Shown: positions 1-8,947, counted from the first letter of the stretch. The stretch: DNA of 36,426 nucleotides from Synergistaceae bacterium (GCA_031289775.1 JAITOY010000070.1:1-36426), one strand, 5' to 3'. The notes: generated by a model not told the origin, from the sequence alone. A program made the numbers and translations.

Positions 1-1014
1 GAGAAGGCCCGCCTCGCGAAGGTCGTTCGTTATCGCCGCGCGCGCCTCTAAACGGTCGAGGCCGGCATATTTCCCGGCGTTCTCGTTCATCCTGCCTCTG
101 TCGTCTATCACCTGTATCTGCTCCAGACCGTGCCTGAGACCGACTAAAAAGTCGTTCGGGTCGTGCGCCGGGGTTATCTTGAGAGCCCCGCTGCCGAACT
201 CCGGGTCGGCGAGGTTGTCCTCTATGACTGGAACGACCCTGCCGCATATCGGGACTACAACCTCCCTGCCCACAAGGGGGCGATTCCTCTCGTCGCGCGG
301 GTGTACGGCTATGGCGACATCGCCGGGGATCGTCTCCGGGCGGGTCGTTTTTACCATGAGCGAACCGCCGCCGTCCTTAAACATGTATTTTACGCTATAG
401 AGCCTGCCTTCCAGCTCCCTGTGCTCGACCTCGAGGTCAGAGAGCGCCGTGAGGCATCTCGGGCACCAGTTGATCAGGTATTTTCCCCTGTATATCAGGT
501 TCTTTTTGTACAGCTCCACGAAAACCCTGCGGACGGCCCGTGAGAGGCCCTCGTCCATCGTGAAACGCTCGCGGCCCCAGTCGCACGACGCCCCCAGCTT
601 CTTCAGCTGGTTGATAATCCTGCCGCCGTACTCCTCCTTCCACTCCCAGACGCGACGCACGAACTCCTCTCGCCCGAGATCCTCGCGATTTTTCCCCTCC
701 GCGCGGAGGGCGCGCTCTACGACATTCTGGGTGGCGATGCCAGCGTGATCCGTGCCAGGCATCCAAAGCACGCTAAAACCCTGCATACGCTTTGCCCGGC
801 AAAGTATGTCCTGCAGCGTGTTGTCCAGCGCGTGCCCAAGGTGCAGCGAACCGGTCACGTTCGGCGGCGGGATCACGATGCTGAACGGCGGCTTGCCGCT
901 TTTCGCGTCAGCCTTGAATATGCCGTCCTCTAGCCACTTCTCGTACCATTTGTCCTCTATCGGCCCTGGATCATAGCTCTTCGAGAGCCCGTCCAGCCCA
1001 ACTCCCCGTCCCAT
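1..1014 (-). CDS. valS: Valine--tRNA ligase, N-terminal 338 residues (gene cut by window edge)
   Basis: Charges tRNA-Val with valine in the cytoplasm (class I aminoacyl-tRNA synthetase). The visible part holds the start of the Rossmann catalytic domain and much of the CP1 editing insertion. Seen directly: the PPPNVTGSLHLGHA segment with the HIGH-box variant HLGH near residues 58-61, GTDHAGIATQ just after it, an INWCPRC segment, and KITPAHDPNDF typical of the ValS editing domain. The frame is open to base 1, so the KMSKS motif and anticodon-binding region lie outside the window. The ATG at 1014 sits 4 bases after the engB stop and follows a GGGGGGAG ribosome site, so this is the last visible gene of the tig-clpP-clpX-lon-engB-valS operon. 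Several internal frames on both strands are shadows. Identification is firm. Confidence 0.96.
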   Translation of the reverse strand, partial: MGRGVGLDGLSKSYDPGPIEDKWYEKWLEDGIFKADAKSGKPPFSIVIPPPNVTGSLHLGHALDNTLQDILCRAKRMQGFSVLWMPGTDHAGIATQNVVERALRAEGKNREDLGREEFVRRVWEWKEEYGGRIINQLKKLGASCDWGRERFTMDEGLSRAVRRVFVELYKKNLIYRGKYLINWCPRCLTALSDLEVEHRELEGRLYSVKYMFKDGGGSLMVKTTRPETIPGDVAIAVHPRDERNRPLVGREVVVPICGRVVPVIEDNLADPEFGSGALKITPAHDPNDFLVGLRHGLEQIQVIDDRGRMNENAGKYAGLDRLEARAAITNDLREAGLL

Positions 1015-1018
1015 CACC

Positions 1019-1639
1019 CTACTCCCCCCGAAGGGCTTGCCGCCCAAGTTCATCGATAATCTGGATTATGGAGTCGCGCAGCCTGCCAGCCTCGTCGTCG
1101 TTCACCCCTGATGTGACGAGCGGCGGAAGGATGGATACGAGGCCGCTGACATACTTACTGTAAAGGCCCTGCCGTCTGCCTCTTGGAACCTTGTCGCCTT
1201 TCGTGAAGACGACAAGCCTCGGCATGTCCATCTCGTCGAGCCACGCGGTAAGTTCGTCGTCATTCGCGAGCGGGCCGTGCCTGAAGTCCACAAGGTGGAC
1301 GACAAAAGCTATGTCGCGCGGGTCGCTAAAATATTCGTTTACGAGGCGCCACCAGCCCTCGCGCTCGTCCCTGCCGCGAGCGGCGTAGCCATAACCCGGC
1401 AGGTCGACCAGAAAAAAAACGCGGCCCGCGTCGACGCTGTAGAAGTTGACGCTGCGAGTCTTGCCGGGCTTCGAGCCCACCTTGGCGATCTTTCTGCCGA
1501 GAAGGGCATTGACAAGAGTCGACTTGCCTACGTTCGACCTGCCGACAAAAACGACCTCCGGGCCAGCCGGAGGCGGCAACTGTCCTTTGTTAAAAGCGGT
1601 GCGCAGCAGGTCGGACTTCCAGGCGGCGCCGACTGTCAA
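1019..1639 (-). CDS. engB: Ribosome biogenesis GTPase EngB/YsxC (YihA)
   Basis: TRAFAC-class GTPase needed for late assembly of the large ribosomal subunit. With the start used here it is 206 residues, normal for the family. G1 is GRSNVGKST (33-41), the switch I region has GKTRSVNFY, G3 is DLPGYG, G4 is TKGDK (family usually TKxDK) and G5 is TSG near the C-terminus. The frame is open for about 175 codons further upstream, but that stretch is antisense-free shadow of lon and contains no motif. I chose the TTG at 1639, which overlaps the lon TGA by two bases and has GGAG about ten bases upstream; it gives the standard short N-terminal helix before G1. The overlap implies translational coupling to lon. 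Function is firm; the exact start is probable. Confidence 0.93.
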   Translation of the reverse strand: MTVGAAWKSDLLRTAFNKGQLPPPAGPEVVFVGRSNVGKSTLVNALLGRKIAKVGSKPGKTRSVNFYSVDAGRVFFLVDLPGYGYAARGRDEREGWWRLVNEYFSDPRDIAFVVHLVDFRHGPLANDDELTAWLDEMDMPRLVVFTKGDKVPRGRRQGLYSKYVSGLVSILPPLVTSGVNDDEAGRLRDSIIQIIDELGRQALRGE

Positions 1640-3969
1640 TGACCTTTTTTCTCCAGAAGCGCAAGATTGAAGACCTCGGATACGTTCGAGACATAGTGAA
1701 ACGCCATCCCCTGCCTCGCCCACTCCGCGAGTTCGTCCACGTCCACGTTGTTTTCCTTCGGGAAAATAACAGTGTTTATGCCGTTTCGCTTCGCGGCAAG
1801 CGCCTTCTCCCGCACCCCGCCTATGGGGAGGACAGTTCCTCGCAGGGTTATCTCTCCTGTCATGGCGATAGTGGAGCTTATCGGCCGCTCCGTGAGCGCG
1901 GAGAGCATGGACAGCGCGAGGGTTACGCCGGCGGACGGCCCGTCCTTCGGTATCGCGCCCTCCGGGACGTGCACGTGTATGTCTGTTTTCTCCCAGTCGA
2001 CAGAACCGAGATTGTACTTCGACGCGCGGTGGCGCAGGTAGCCGAGCGCCGCTTGCGCCGACTCCTGCATGATGTCGCCCAGGTTGCCGGTGAAAATGAC
2101 CTTGCCGGAGCCTTTCATGGCGGCCGTCTCTATGACGAGCACGTCGCCGCCGGCCTCCGTCCACGCGAGGCCGAGAGCGGCGCCGATGGAGTCTCTCCGT
2201 GGCAGCCTCGTCTCGTGCAGTTTCGGGGCGCCGAGATATTTTTTAAGGAGCGGCATCGTGAGAGAGACGCTCTTGGAGACTCTCTTGCCATCCTCTGTGT
2301 CGTTCACTATTTTTGTCGCGACCTTGCGCGCAACCTTCGAGAGCTGCCTGTCGAGGTTGCGCACCCCGGCCTCCCTCGTGTACTCCGCGATTATTTTGTT
2401 GAGTATTTTGTCGGATATTTTTACGCTGTAGTTTTCGAGACCGTTGTCCTTCATGACCCTCGGCCAGAGGTGGCGCTCCGCGATGTGCAGCTTTTCCTCC
2501 GCTACGTACCCCGGGATGGATATTATCTCCATCCTGTCCAGGAGCGGTCTCGGTATCGTGTGAGTGATGTTTGCGGTCGTTATGAACATAACCTGGCTCA
2601 GATCGAACGGAACCTCCAGAAAATGATCCGTGAAGCCCCTGTTCTGCTCCGGGTCAAGCGCCTCTAAAAGAGCGGACGACGGGTCTCCCCTGAAGTCGGT
2701 TCCCACCTTGTCAATCTCGTCCATGAGCATCAATGGGTTCATAACGCCGGCCTGCTTTATCTTCTGAACTATTCGCCCCGGCAGCGCGCCTATGTACGTG
2801 CGCCTGTGTCCCCTTATTTCGGCCTCGTCCCTCATGCCTCCGAGCGAAAAGTTCACGAACTTGCGGTTGAGGGCGCGGGCGATGGATTTGCCTAGCGAGG
2901 TTTTGCCCACGCCTGGAGGCCCGACAAAACAGAGAACCTGTCCCTTGCTCGACCCCTTGCCGCTGAGCCTCTGGACGGCCAAAAACTCCAGAATGCGCTC
3001 CTTGACCTCGTCAAGGCCATAATGATCCTCGTCGAGAACATCGCGGGCCAAGCCGATGTCCAGCCTGTCGACCGACTTCTTCTTCCACGGCATATCGGCC
3101 AGCCACTCGATGTACGTCCTGGAGACGGTCGCCTCCGCGGACATCTGCGGCATCTTAGCGAGGCGCTCCAGCTCAGTGAGAGCCTTTTTGTAGACGTCTT
3201 TCGGCATCTTGGCTTTCTTGATGCGGGTGAGCAGCTCGTCATACTCCGATATGCCCTCCTGCTGGCCAAGCTCGGCCTGAATGGCCTTGAGCTGTTCCTT
3301 CAGGTAATATTCCTTGTTGGTGCGCTCTATCTCCCTGCGAACTTTGTCGTGTATGGAGTGCTCCATCTCGAGCAGCTCCGTCTCCCGAATCAAAAAACGC
3401 AGGAGTGTTTTCATGCGCTCCTCCGGGTTGAGCAGTTCGAGCAGCTCCTGTTTTTCGTTGATCTTCACCTGTATGTGGGAGGAGATTATATCGGCAAACA
3501 GAAACGGATCCTCGACAGTCGAGAGCGAAAAGGCTATCTCTATTGGCAGCTTCGGGTGCAGGTTCACGTACCTCTCGAACTGTTCGAGGACGGCGCGCCT
3601 GAGCGGCTCGGACTCGGTCGAGAGAGCCCCGTCGTACTGGATCTGGATTATGTCGGCGGAGAGATACTCGGCCGTCTGAACGTAGTTCTGCACGAGAGCG
3701 CGTGACGTACCCTCTATGAGAACCTTCGTCGACCCGTCAGGAATGCGCACCATCTGGATGACCTGACAGAGCGTGCCAACCTTGTAAAGATCGTCCGGCG
3801 ACGGATCCTCGGCGCCGTTGTCCCTCTGGGCTACCACGAGAAGATTTTTGTCGCTGATAGACGCCTCCTCCACGCTCTTGAGAGAGTGCGGCCTCCCCAC
3901 GAAAAGAGGCGCGATGACGCCCGGAAATATGACGACGTCGCGAATCGGCAGCACAGGAACAAGAGCCAT
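1636..3969 (-). CDS. lon: ATP-dependent protease Lon (LonA)
   Basis: Cytoplasmic AAA+ serine protease that degrades misfolded and regulatory proteins. At 777 residues it has full LonA length. Order seen: N-terminal substrate-binding domain (about 1-200), a coiled-coil linker (200-300), AAA+ module with Walker A GPPGVGKTS (350-358), Walker B LMLMDEID (413-420), and the C-terminal protease domain with the catalytic Ser679 in PKDGPSAG and Lys722 in GGVREKALAA. All key residues are intact, so the enzyme should be active. The ATG overlaps the clpX stop as ATGA, and the lon stop overlaps the engB start, so the three genes are translationally coupled. No CtsR-type or CIRCE element is visible inside the operon. 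Confidence 0.98.
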   Translation of the reverse strand: MALVPVLPIRDVVIFPGVIAPLFVGRPHSLKSVEEASISDKNLLVVAQRDNGAEDPSPDDLYKVGTLCQVIQMVRIPDGSTKVLIEGTSRALVQNYVQTAEYLSADIIQIQYDGALSTESEPLRRAVLEQFERYVNLHPKLPIEIAFSLSTVEDPFLFADIISSHIQVKINEKQELLELLNPEERMKTLLRFLIRETELLEMEHSIHDKVRREIERTNKEYYLKEQLKAIQAELGQQEGISEYDELLTRIKKAKMPKDVYKKALTELERLAKMPQMSAEATVSRTYIEWLADMPWKKKSVDRLDIGLARDVLDEDHYGLDEVKERILEFLAVQRLSGKGSSKGQVLCFVGPPGVGKTSLGKSIARALNRKFVNFSLGGMRDEAEIRGHRRTYIGALPGRIVQKIKQAGVMNPLMLMDEIDKVGTDFRGDPSSALLEALDPEQNRGFTDHFLEVPFDLSQVMFITTANITHTIPRPLLDRMEIISIPGYVAEEKLHIAERHLWPRVMKDNGLENYSVKISDKILNKIIAEYTREAGVRNLDRQLSKVARKVATKIVNDTEDGKRVSKSVSLTMPLLKKYLGAPKLHETRLPRRDSIGAALGLAWTEAGGDVLVIETAAMKGSGKVIFTGNLGDIMQESAQAALGYLRHRASKYNLGSVDWEKTDIHVHVPEGAIPKDGPSAGVTLALSMLSALTERPISSTIAMTGEITLRGTVLPIGGVREKALAAKRNGINTVIFPKENNVDVDELAEWARQGMAFHYVSNVSEVFNLALLEKKGH

Positions 3970-5258
3970 CAGGCGACCTCCCTCGAGTGCCTTTCGGTCA
4001 GCTCCGGTTCGCCGGCGCCCTTTACGAAATCCTCAGTTATCATGATCTTCTCTATCTTCGCGGCCCTGGCGGGCAGATCGAACATGAGGTCTATCATGGA
4101 GGTCTCGAGAACGCTGCGCAGCCCGCGCGCGCCCGTCTTTTGCGCGAGGGTGAGCTCGGCGATCGCGTTCACGGCGCTTTCCGTGAAATCGAGCTCGACG
4201 TCCTCGAGTGAAAATATCTTTTTGTATTGCTTCAACAGAGAGTTTTTCGGCTCCTGGAGGATGCGCACGAGCGTGGGGTGGTCGAGCGCATCCATAGGAA
4301 CACAGACTGGAAGGCGGCCGACGAACTCAGGAATAAAACCGTACGACGTCAGATCCGTGGGCTGGATCTCCTTCAGGAGGTCGTGGCTCGCCTCGGAGAA
4401 GTTGCTCAATATCTCGCCGCCAAAACCTATAGTTTTTTTGTTGACTCTGCGGGCAATTATCCCCTCGAGACCGTCGAAGGCGCCGCCGCATATGAATAAA
4501 ATATTTTTTGTATCTATCTGCACAAAATCCTGATTCGGGTGTTTGCGGCCGCCCTTCGGCGGGACGTTCGAGACAGTCCCCTCCAGTATGCGGAGCAGGG
4601 CCTGCTGTACGCCCTCTCCGGAGACGTCCCTCGTGATGGACTGCGACTCCGACTTTCTCGATATCTTGTCTATCTCGTCCACGTATATGATGCCGTGCTC
4701 CGCAGCCTTCGGGTCGTAGTCCGCGGCCTGAAGGAGACGGACAAGGATGTTTTCGACATCCTCGCCGACGTACCCTGCCTCAGTCAGCGTCGTTGCGTCC
4801 GCCATAGCGAACGGAACTTTCAGGAAATTTGCGAGGCTCTGCGCCAGGAGCGTCTTCCCGCATCCTGTCGGGCCAAGCAGAAGTATGTTGCTCTTCGGGA
4901 GCTCCACCTCGTCCTTCACGCCGGAGACGGCGGCCCGAATGCGCTGGTAGTGATTGTACACCGCCACGGACAGCACCTTCTTCGCCCGGTTCTGGCCGAC
5001 GACGTATTTGTCGAGGTAATCCTTTATCTCCTCCGGCTTCGGCAGCTTTTCACGAGTCGCAGGCAACGGAACGTCCTGCGAGGCTATATGATCCGTCTCG
5101 TTCCTGATTATTATGTTGCACAGCTGGACGCAGTCCGTACAGATGTACGCACTGGAACCAGCTATGAGCTTTGGCACCTCATCCTGACTTTTGCCGCAGA
5201 ACGAGCATCTCACCTTCCTTTTGCCGCGTCCATCCCCGTCCTTCTCGTATGGAAACAT
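3969..5258 (-). CDS. clpX: ATP-dependent Clp protease ATP-binding subunit ClpX
   Basis: Hexameric AAA+ unfoldase that feeds substrates into ClpP. The 429-residue protein starts with the zinc-binding domain (Cys18, Cys21, Cys40, Cys43), followed by Walker [11 protein letters not shown], the GYVGEDVE pore-loop region, Walker [10 protein letters not shown] and the IGF loop in KKTIGFGG, which docks into ClpP. The ATG at 5258 follows a strong GGGAGGTGA ribosome site. Another ATG four bases upstream is out of frame. The gene lies between clpP (31 bases upstream) and lon (4-base overlap), the classical clpP-clpX-lon order. Identification is firm. Confidence 0.98.
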   Translation of the reverse strand: MFPYEKDGDGRGKRKVRCSFCGKSQDEVPKLIAGSSAYICTDCVQLCNIIIRNETDHIASQDVPLPATREKLPKPEEIKDYLDKYVVGQNRAKKVLSVAVYNHYQRIRAAVSGVKDEVELPKSNILLLGPTGCGKTLLAQSLANFLKVPFAMADATTLTEAGYVGEDVENILVRLLQAADYDPKAAEHGIIYVDEIDKISRKSESQSITRDVSGEGVQQALLRILEGTVSNVPPKGGRKHPNQDFVQIDTKNILFICGGAFDGLEGIIARRVNKKTIGFGGEILSNFSEASHDLLKEIQPTDLTSYGFIPEFVGRLPVCVPMDALDHPTLVRILQEPKNSLLKQYKKIFSLEDVELDFTESAVNAIAELTLAQKTGARGLRSVLETSMIDLMFDLPARAAKIEKIMITEDFVKGAGEPELTERHSREVA

Positions 5259-5288
5259 CCATCCGTCACCTCCCAGCTCGAAAAAATT

Positions 5289-5897
5289 TTACCGCTTCTC
5301 AATGACCTTGTCGACAAGCCCATACGTAACAGCCTCGACGCCGGACATAAAAAAGTCCCTGTCCGTGTCCATCTCTATCTTGTCGAGCGGCTGGCCTGTG
5401 TGCCTCGACAGAATGTCGTTCAAAGCGCGCCTCGTATGGAGTATCTCGTCCGCCTGGATCTTGATATCTACAGCCTGCCCGCGAGCGCCTCCGTGAGGCT
5501 GGTGTATCATGATCCTCGCGTTCGGAAGAGCTATCCTCTTGCCGTGGTCGCCGCCCGAGAGGAGAACGGCCGCCATGCTCGCGGCCTGACCAGTGCAGAT
5601 CGTCGACACGGGACACTTTATGTACTGCATGGTGTCGTAGATGGCAAGCCCGGACGTAACTACGCCGCCAGGGCTGTTTATGTAGAGGAAGACGTCTTTG
5701 TCGGGATCCTCGCTCTCTAGGAACAGGAGCTGGGCTATGACCAGGTTCGCCATCGTGTCCTCTATCTCCTGACCGATGAATATAATCCTGTCCTTCAAAA
5801 GACGGCTGTATATATCGTAAGAACGCTCGCCCCTGCCAGTCTGCTCTACGACTATCGGGACGAGATAAGATGCCGGTTGAATTCTATCTTCTGACAT
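5289..5897 (-). CDS. clpP: ATP-dependent Clp protease proteolytic subunit ClpP
   Basis: Tetradecameric serine peptidase that forms the chamber of ClpXP. It is 202 residues, a normal size. The catalytic triad is complete: Ser107 in GQAASMAA, His132 in MIHQPHGG, and Asp181, the last Asp of the DTDRD segment. The YINSPGG motif and the head-domain helices are present. The ATG has GGAG eight bases upstream. The N-terminus ([20 protein letters not shown]) looks like a short propeptide plus the axial-loop region. It is transcribed with tig (36 bases upstream) and clpX. Confidence 0.98.
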   Translation of the reverse strand: MSEDRIQPASYLVPIVVEQTGRGERSYDIYSRLLKDRIIFIGQEIEDTMANLVIAQLLFLESEDPDKDVFLYINSPGGVVTSGLAIYDTMQYIKCPVSTICTGQAASMAAVLLSGGDHGKRIALPNARIMIHQPHGGARGQAVDIKIQADEILHTRRALNDILSRHTGQPLDKIEMDTDRDFFMSGVEAVTYGLVDKVIEKR

Positions 5898-5933
5898 TTT
5901 TCCGCTCCAATCGAATTTTTTGATTTTTTCCCG

Positions 5934-7322
5934 CTACTCCTCGGGCTTCTCCTCTGCCGTATCCGTATCCGTATCTGTGCCCGTGCCGCTTGCCTCTGGC
6001 GCCGGCGGGTCGATCTCCTTCACCTGAACTTTCGAGGCTATGAAGTTCATGGTGTTGCGCGTTCTCATCCTCATCGCGACAGCGGCGAACTCGTCCTTAT
6101 CCTTGCTGATGGCGTCAGCCAGCTCCTGAGCGTTCACCTTCGTCGAGGCCGCCATCCTCATTATTTCCTCGTTGAGATCGTCGGACGTGAAACTGATCTC
6201 CTCCTTCTCGGCGAGAGCGTCTAGGACGAGCGTATTCCTGACGATTTCGCCCGCGCGCGCCCTGAGGTTCTTCTCGTACTCGTCCACGCTGAGACTGTTT
6301 TTCGTGAGGTATTCCTCGAGCGACTGCCCGAGATCGTGCCGCAGACGGCCATCCTGATCCGACCTCATGGCTGTGTACTGGCGATTTACCATGCTCTCGG
6401 GAATATCGACCTCGGCGGCCTCGGCAGCCGCTTTCACGGCGGACTCGCGGAGGCTCGAGTCGGAGCGCTCCTTGGCGTTCAGCTCAAGCTGGCGGCGCAA
6501 CTCGGATTTCATCTCGGCCAAGGTTTTGTATTGACCTTTCGAGAGCTCCTCTATCTTCTCGTCCGTCGCCTCCGGGACAACCCGCTTCATGAACCGCAAA
6601 ATTTCCATGTTGTACCGGATGAGCTTCCCAGAGAGCCTTGGATCCGGATAATCGTCCTCCAGCCTGATGTCGAACGAGAACTCCTCAGCGGGTTTCCTGC
6701 CGACTATGGCCTCGGAGATGTCCTTGCGAATCCCGCTCAGGGTCATGGTGTTTTTCTTGTTCTTCTCTATCGCGTCGAGGCTGCCGTCATCATCGACGCG
6801 ATACGACGAATAAAGCGTCTCCACTATATCCTCCCGCGTCGCGGCGCGATCCTCGTCTGTCGCGACCAGCTCGGCGCTCGACTCCATAATCTGCTTGAAG
6901 CCCTCATCTACCTGATCGTCGCCGACGCTGTAGACGACCTTCTCTGCCTCGAGAGCGGCAAGATCGGGAAGCGTCACCTCGGGACGAACCTCGAACGTGA
7001 AGTCGATGGAGAGGGGGCTGCCCTCGGTAAGCGTCGCGATGTCAAACTTCGGGGTCGCCACGAGGTCGAGGTCGTACTCCGCTACGATGCCCTCCATAGC
7101 CTCCTGCGTGATCCTCTCGGTCGTCTCCATGTATATTTTATTTCTTCCGAAGTAAAGCTCCAATGTCTTCCGGGGCACATGCCCTCTGCGGAAACCCTTG
7201 ATGGTTACTTTGCCGGAGAGTTCGCGTACCGTTTTGTTTACGGCCTTGTCTATCTCGCCCGCTTCGTACTCCGCCCTTACGGCTATGACGTTCCGCTCCT
7301 GAGAGAGTATCTCAGTCTTCAA
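5934..7322 (-). CDS. tig: Trigger factor (ribosome-associated chaperone/PPIase)
   Basis: Binds near the polypeptide exit tunnel and shields nascent chains. The 462-residue protein has the N-terminal ribosome-binding domain with the signature GFRRGHVP (consensus GFRxGxxP), a central FKBP-like PPIase domain (about 150-245), and a long helical C-terminal chaperone domain (about 250-435). The tail is an acidic, low-complexity stretch with a TD repeat followed by AEEKPEE. The start is TTG at 7322 with AGGAG nine bases upstream, and no in-frame ATG lies close by. It is the first gene of the operon, so its promoter should lie in the preceding intergenic region. Confidence 0.96.
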   Translation of the reverse strand: MKTEILSQERNVIAVRAEYEAGEIDKAVNKTVRELSGKVTIKGFRRGHVPRKTLELYFGRNKIYMETTERITQEAMEGIVAEYDLDLVATPKFDIATLTEGSPLSIDFTFEVRPEVTLPDLAALEAEKVVYSVGDDQVDEGFKQIMESSAELVATDEDRAATREDIVETLYSSYRVDDDGSLDAIEKNKKNTMTLSGIRKDISEAIVGRKPAEEFSFDIRLEDDYPDPRLSGKLIRYNMEILRFMKRVVPEATDEKIEELSKGQYKTLAEMKSELRRQLELNAKERSDSSLRESAVKAAAEAAEVDIPESMVNRQYTAMRSDQDGRLRHDLGQSLEEYLTKNSLSVDEYEKNLRARAGEIVRNTLVLDALAEKEEISFTSDDLNEEIMRMAASTKVNAQELADAISKDKDEFAAVAMRMRTRNTMNFIASKVQVKEIDPPAPEASGTGTDTDTDTAEEKPEE

Positions 7323-7357
7323 ATGCTACAACTCCTTTCGTGATTTACCTATTCGCG

Positions 7358-7424
7358 CGTCTAACCGTCTAATTGTATCATAATAGTCTTTTTTTCGAGT
7401 GGATATACTAAATTAAACGTTTAA
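7358..7424 (-). promoter_or_regulatory. Likely promoter/operator region of the tig-clpP-clpX-lon-engB-valS operon
   Basis: On the minus strand there are two overlapping -10-like hexamers, TATGAT (7377-7382) and TACAAT (7372-7377), without a convincing -35. A perfect 12-base palindrome TTAAACGTTTAA lies at 7413-7424, upstream of the presumed -35 area. Two copies of TTAGACG in an 8-base tandem lie at 7358-7372, near the presumed transcription start. These are the only structured elements in the leader and could bind a regulator. I recognise no known heat-shock operator. The rest of 7425-7604 shows nothing I can name. Confidence 0.3.
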
Positions 7425-7604
7425 ATGTCGTTTTATCGTCAGGGCTCTTTGGAACGCCTCCGAAATGAGTACGCTAAAATTTCGGGCAGGAAGTCAAGCG
7501 TGAACGAGTTTAATAAATTCCTCAAGATATTGCTGGAGTGTCGCGGTGGTAGCGGCCCTGTTACGCGGTGGCAATGCGGTTTTCGAGAACGGGGGCGGAA
7601 ACTG

Positions 7605-7630
7605 AAAAACGGGGCTCTTAAGAGCCCCGT
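7605..7630 (-). terminator. Rho-independent terminator of the 102-residue gene
   Basis: A perfect inverted repeat, ACGGGGCTCTT/AAGAGCCCCGT (7609-7630), is followed on the minus strand by five T residues. It begins 7 bases after the stop at 7637, so it should terminate the small gene upstream of the tig promoter. Confidence 0.85.
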
Positions 7631-7636
7631 TCCGCA

Positions 7637-7945
7637 TCAGACTATCCAACTGTTGACGTTTGTCGTTGCCGTTCTCCTGTCCCAGTCCTGAAAGACCTGC
7701 TTCGTGTACTCGTAGGAGCGGTTGGCTATGAGATACGTGAACGCCACCGGCATGTCGCCGAGCCATCCCTCCAGCTGCCTGAACTGGTAAACCGTATCCA
7801 AGTGTCCCTGCCCCTGCAAAGTGACATTGCGCGGCGCCTGCGGCGATTTTGGAGGAAGAAACTCCCTGTTTACCCCGTAAATAAATTCCGACTGATGAGC
7901 TACGTTCTGGACCGCGCCGACCCTCGATACGGATTGAATGTTCAT
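7637..7945 (-). CDS. Conserved-looking 102-residue protein of unknown function, possibly flagellar/chemotaxis regulon
   Basis: I do not recognise this protein. It is soluble, with no signal peptide or membrane segment. The N-terminal half is polar and Pro-containing (REFLPPKSPQAPRN); the C-terminal half is aromatic (VYQFRQLEGWLGDMP, YEYTKQVFQDW). The ATG at 7945 has GGGGTGATC just upstream and the gene has its own hairpin terminator, which supports a real single-gene transcript. A sigma-28-like promoter lies about 36 bases upstream and cheR is divergent, so a late flagellar or chemotaxis role is a reasonable guess. A longer open frame on the same strand (7494-7955) is out of phase and lacks these signals. 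Confidence 0.72.
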   Translation of the reverse strand: MNIQSVSRVGAVQNVAHQSEFIYGVNREFLPPKSPQAPRNVTLQGQGHLDTVYQFRQLEGWLGDMPVAFTYLIANRSYEYTKQVFQDWDRRTATTNVNSWIV

Positions 7946-7980
7946 CCCTGATCACCCCGCTGTTCCTTTACTTACTCTAA

Positions 7981-8007
7981 TTATCGACTCGCAGACGAAA
8001 AAACTTA
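7981..8007 (-). promoter_or_regulatory. Candidate sigma-28 (SigD/FliA) promoter
   Basis: On the minus strand TAAG (8004-8007), a 15-base spacer and GTCGATAA (7981-7988) resemble the flagellar sigma consensus TAAA-N15-GCCGATAA, with the -10 matching at seven of eight positions. It would give a leader of about 30 bases for the 102-residue gene. The match is by eye. Confidence 0.5.
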
Positions 8008-8065
8008 GCGTAAAATCAATTATTGCGTAACTCGAGTAAACAACCCTTCTTCAAAGCCTGCGAAG

Positions 8066-8074
8066 TGTTATAAT
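8066..8074 (+). promoter_or_regulatory. Extended -10 promoter element upstream of cheR
   Basis: TGTTATAAT is a perfect TGn extended -10 with a consensus TATAAT at 8069-8074. No good -35 is visible, which is typical for extended -10 promoters. It lies 53 bases before the cheR ATG. Confidence 0.6.
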
Positions 8075-8127
8075 AAATCAGTGAGCGTACGCGAAAATAA
8101 AAAATAACACTATGGAGGCTTCTAAAG

Positions 8128-8943
8128 ATGTCGTTGCAGGAAAACGCGATTTATCCGGCGCCGCCCGAGTACAACACCTTCAAAAAAAAGATACAGGAGC
8201 TCACCGGCATAGACCTTGACGCCTATAAATACCAAATTCACCGGCGCATACACATGCTGATGCAGAGGTGGGCAGTCAAGAGCTATGACGAGTACTACAA
8301 GACGATCGCGAACAACCCTGAGAAACTTCGCGAGTTTCTCGACTACCTCACGATAAACGTGACGGAGTTTTTCCGCAACGCCAACAGATGGTGGGAACTC
8401 CGCGACAACATAATCCCGCAGATGTATAAAGATCTGGGACACCAGCGGATAAAGCTGTGGAGCGCGGGCTGCTCGACCGGGGAGGAGCCGTATTCCCTCG
8501 CCATCCTCGCGATGGAGACAAAAGTCGCTACGCCCCAGCCAGTCCTCGCGGGCGACATAGACCAGGGCGTTCTGCAAAAGGCCCAGGGCGGAGTATACCA
8601 GAAGCGTCAGATAACTAACGCGCCGAAGGAATGGGTTGCGAAATACTTCACCGACGTAAGCGGCGACAACGTTCAGGTCAAAAAAGAGGTCAAGGACAAG
8701 GTCAAGTTCAAGCACATGAACCTCATAAAGGATCACTTCGAGTCCGGGTTCGACATCATCCTCTGCCGCAACGTCGTCATTTATTTCGGCGCGGAGACGA
8801 AGTCCGCCCTCTACCGGAAATTTTTCGACGCCCTGCGCCCGGGCGGCTATCTCATGACCGGCGCGACAGAGCAGATATTCGACCACAAAACTATAGGTTT
8901 CGAGTCGGCCGGTCCGTTCCTGTACAAGCGGCCGAAAAAATAA
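8128..8943 (+). CDS. cheR: Chemotaxis protein methyltransferase CheR
   Basis: SAM-dependent methyltransferase that methylates glutamates of chemoreceptors in adaptation. The 271-residue protein has the small helical N-terminal CheR domain (about 15-80), then the catalytic domain with the SAM-binding segment LWSAGCSTGEEPY (110-122) and CRNVVIYF (213-220), as in classical CheR. No TPR extension or CheB fusion is present. ATG 8128 follows GGAGG with normal spacing. It is a single gene, divergent from the 102-residue protein and convergent with the Ntn hydrolase (stops 4 bases apart, no terminator seen between). No other che gene is in the window. Confidence 0.95.
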   Translation: MSLQENAIYPAPPEYNTFKKKIQELTGIDLDAYKYQIHRRIHMLMQRWAVKSYDEYYKTIANNPEKLREFLDYLTINVTEFFRNANRWWELRDNIIPQMYKDLGHQRIKLWSAGCSTGEEPYSLAILAMETKVATPQPVLAGDIDQGVLQKAQGGVYQKRQITNAPKEWVAKYFTDVSGDNVQVKKEVKDKVKFKHMNLIKDHFESGFDIILCRNVVIYFGAETKSALYRKFFDALRPGGYLMTGATEQIFDHKTIGFESAGPFLYKRPKK

Positions 8944-8947
8944 AAAT

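Noticed and set aside
437..766. Frameshift or pseudogene in valS
   Set aside because: The true reading frame from 1014 is open to base 1 with all expected motifs; the short frames are shadows.
1640..2164. N-terminal extension of EngB by about 175 residues
   Set aside because: It is the shadow of the lon 3' end, has no motif, and would make EngB far too long; TTG 1639 fits the family.
4539..5720. Long plus-strand open frame of 393 codons opposite clpX and clpP
   Set aside because: It is antisense to two intact, motif-complete genes, has no ribosome site or recognisable domain, and follows the codon-position bias of the opposite strand.
6336..7343. Plus-strand open frame of 335 codons opposite tig
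   Set aside because: Antisense shadow of trigger factor; no domain and no ribosome site.
7425..7691. Plus-strand open frame of 88 codons before the 102-residue gene
   Set aside because: No ribosome site; it runs through the minus-strand terminator and the coding end of the small gene.
7494..7955. Out-of-phase minus-strand frame of 153 codons
   Set aside because: It reads through the hairpin terminator and overlaps the better-supported 102-residue frame.
8122..8886. Minus-strand open frame of 254 codons opposite cheR
   Set aside because: cheR on the plus strand has all family motifs, GGAGG and a promoter; the opposite frame has none.
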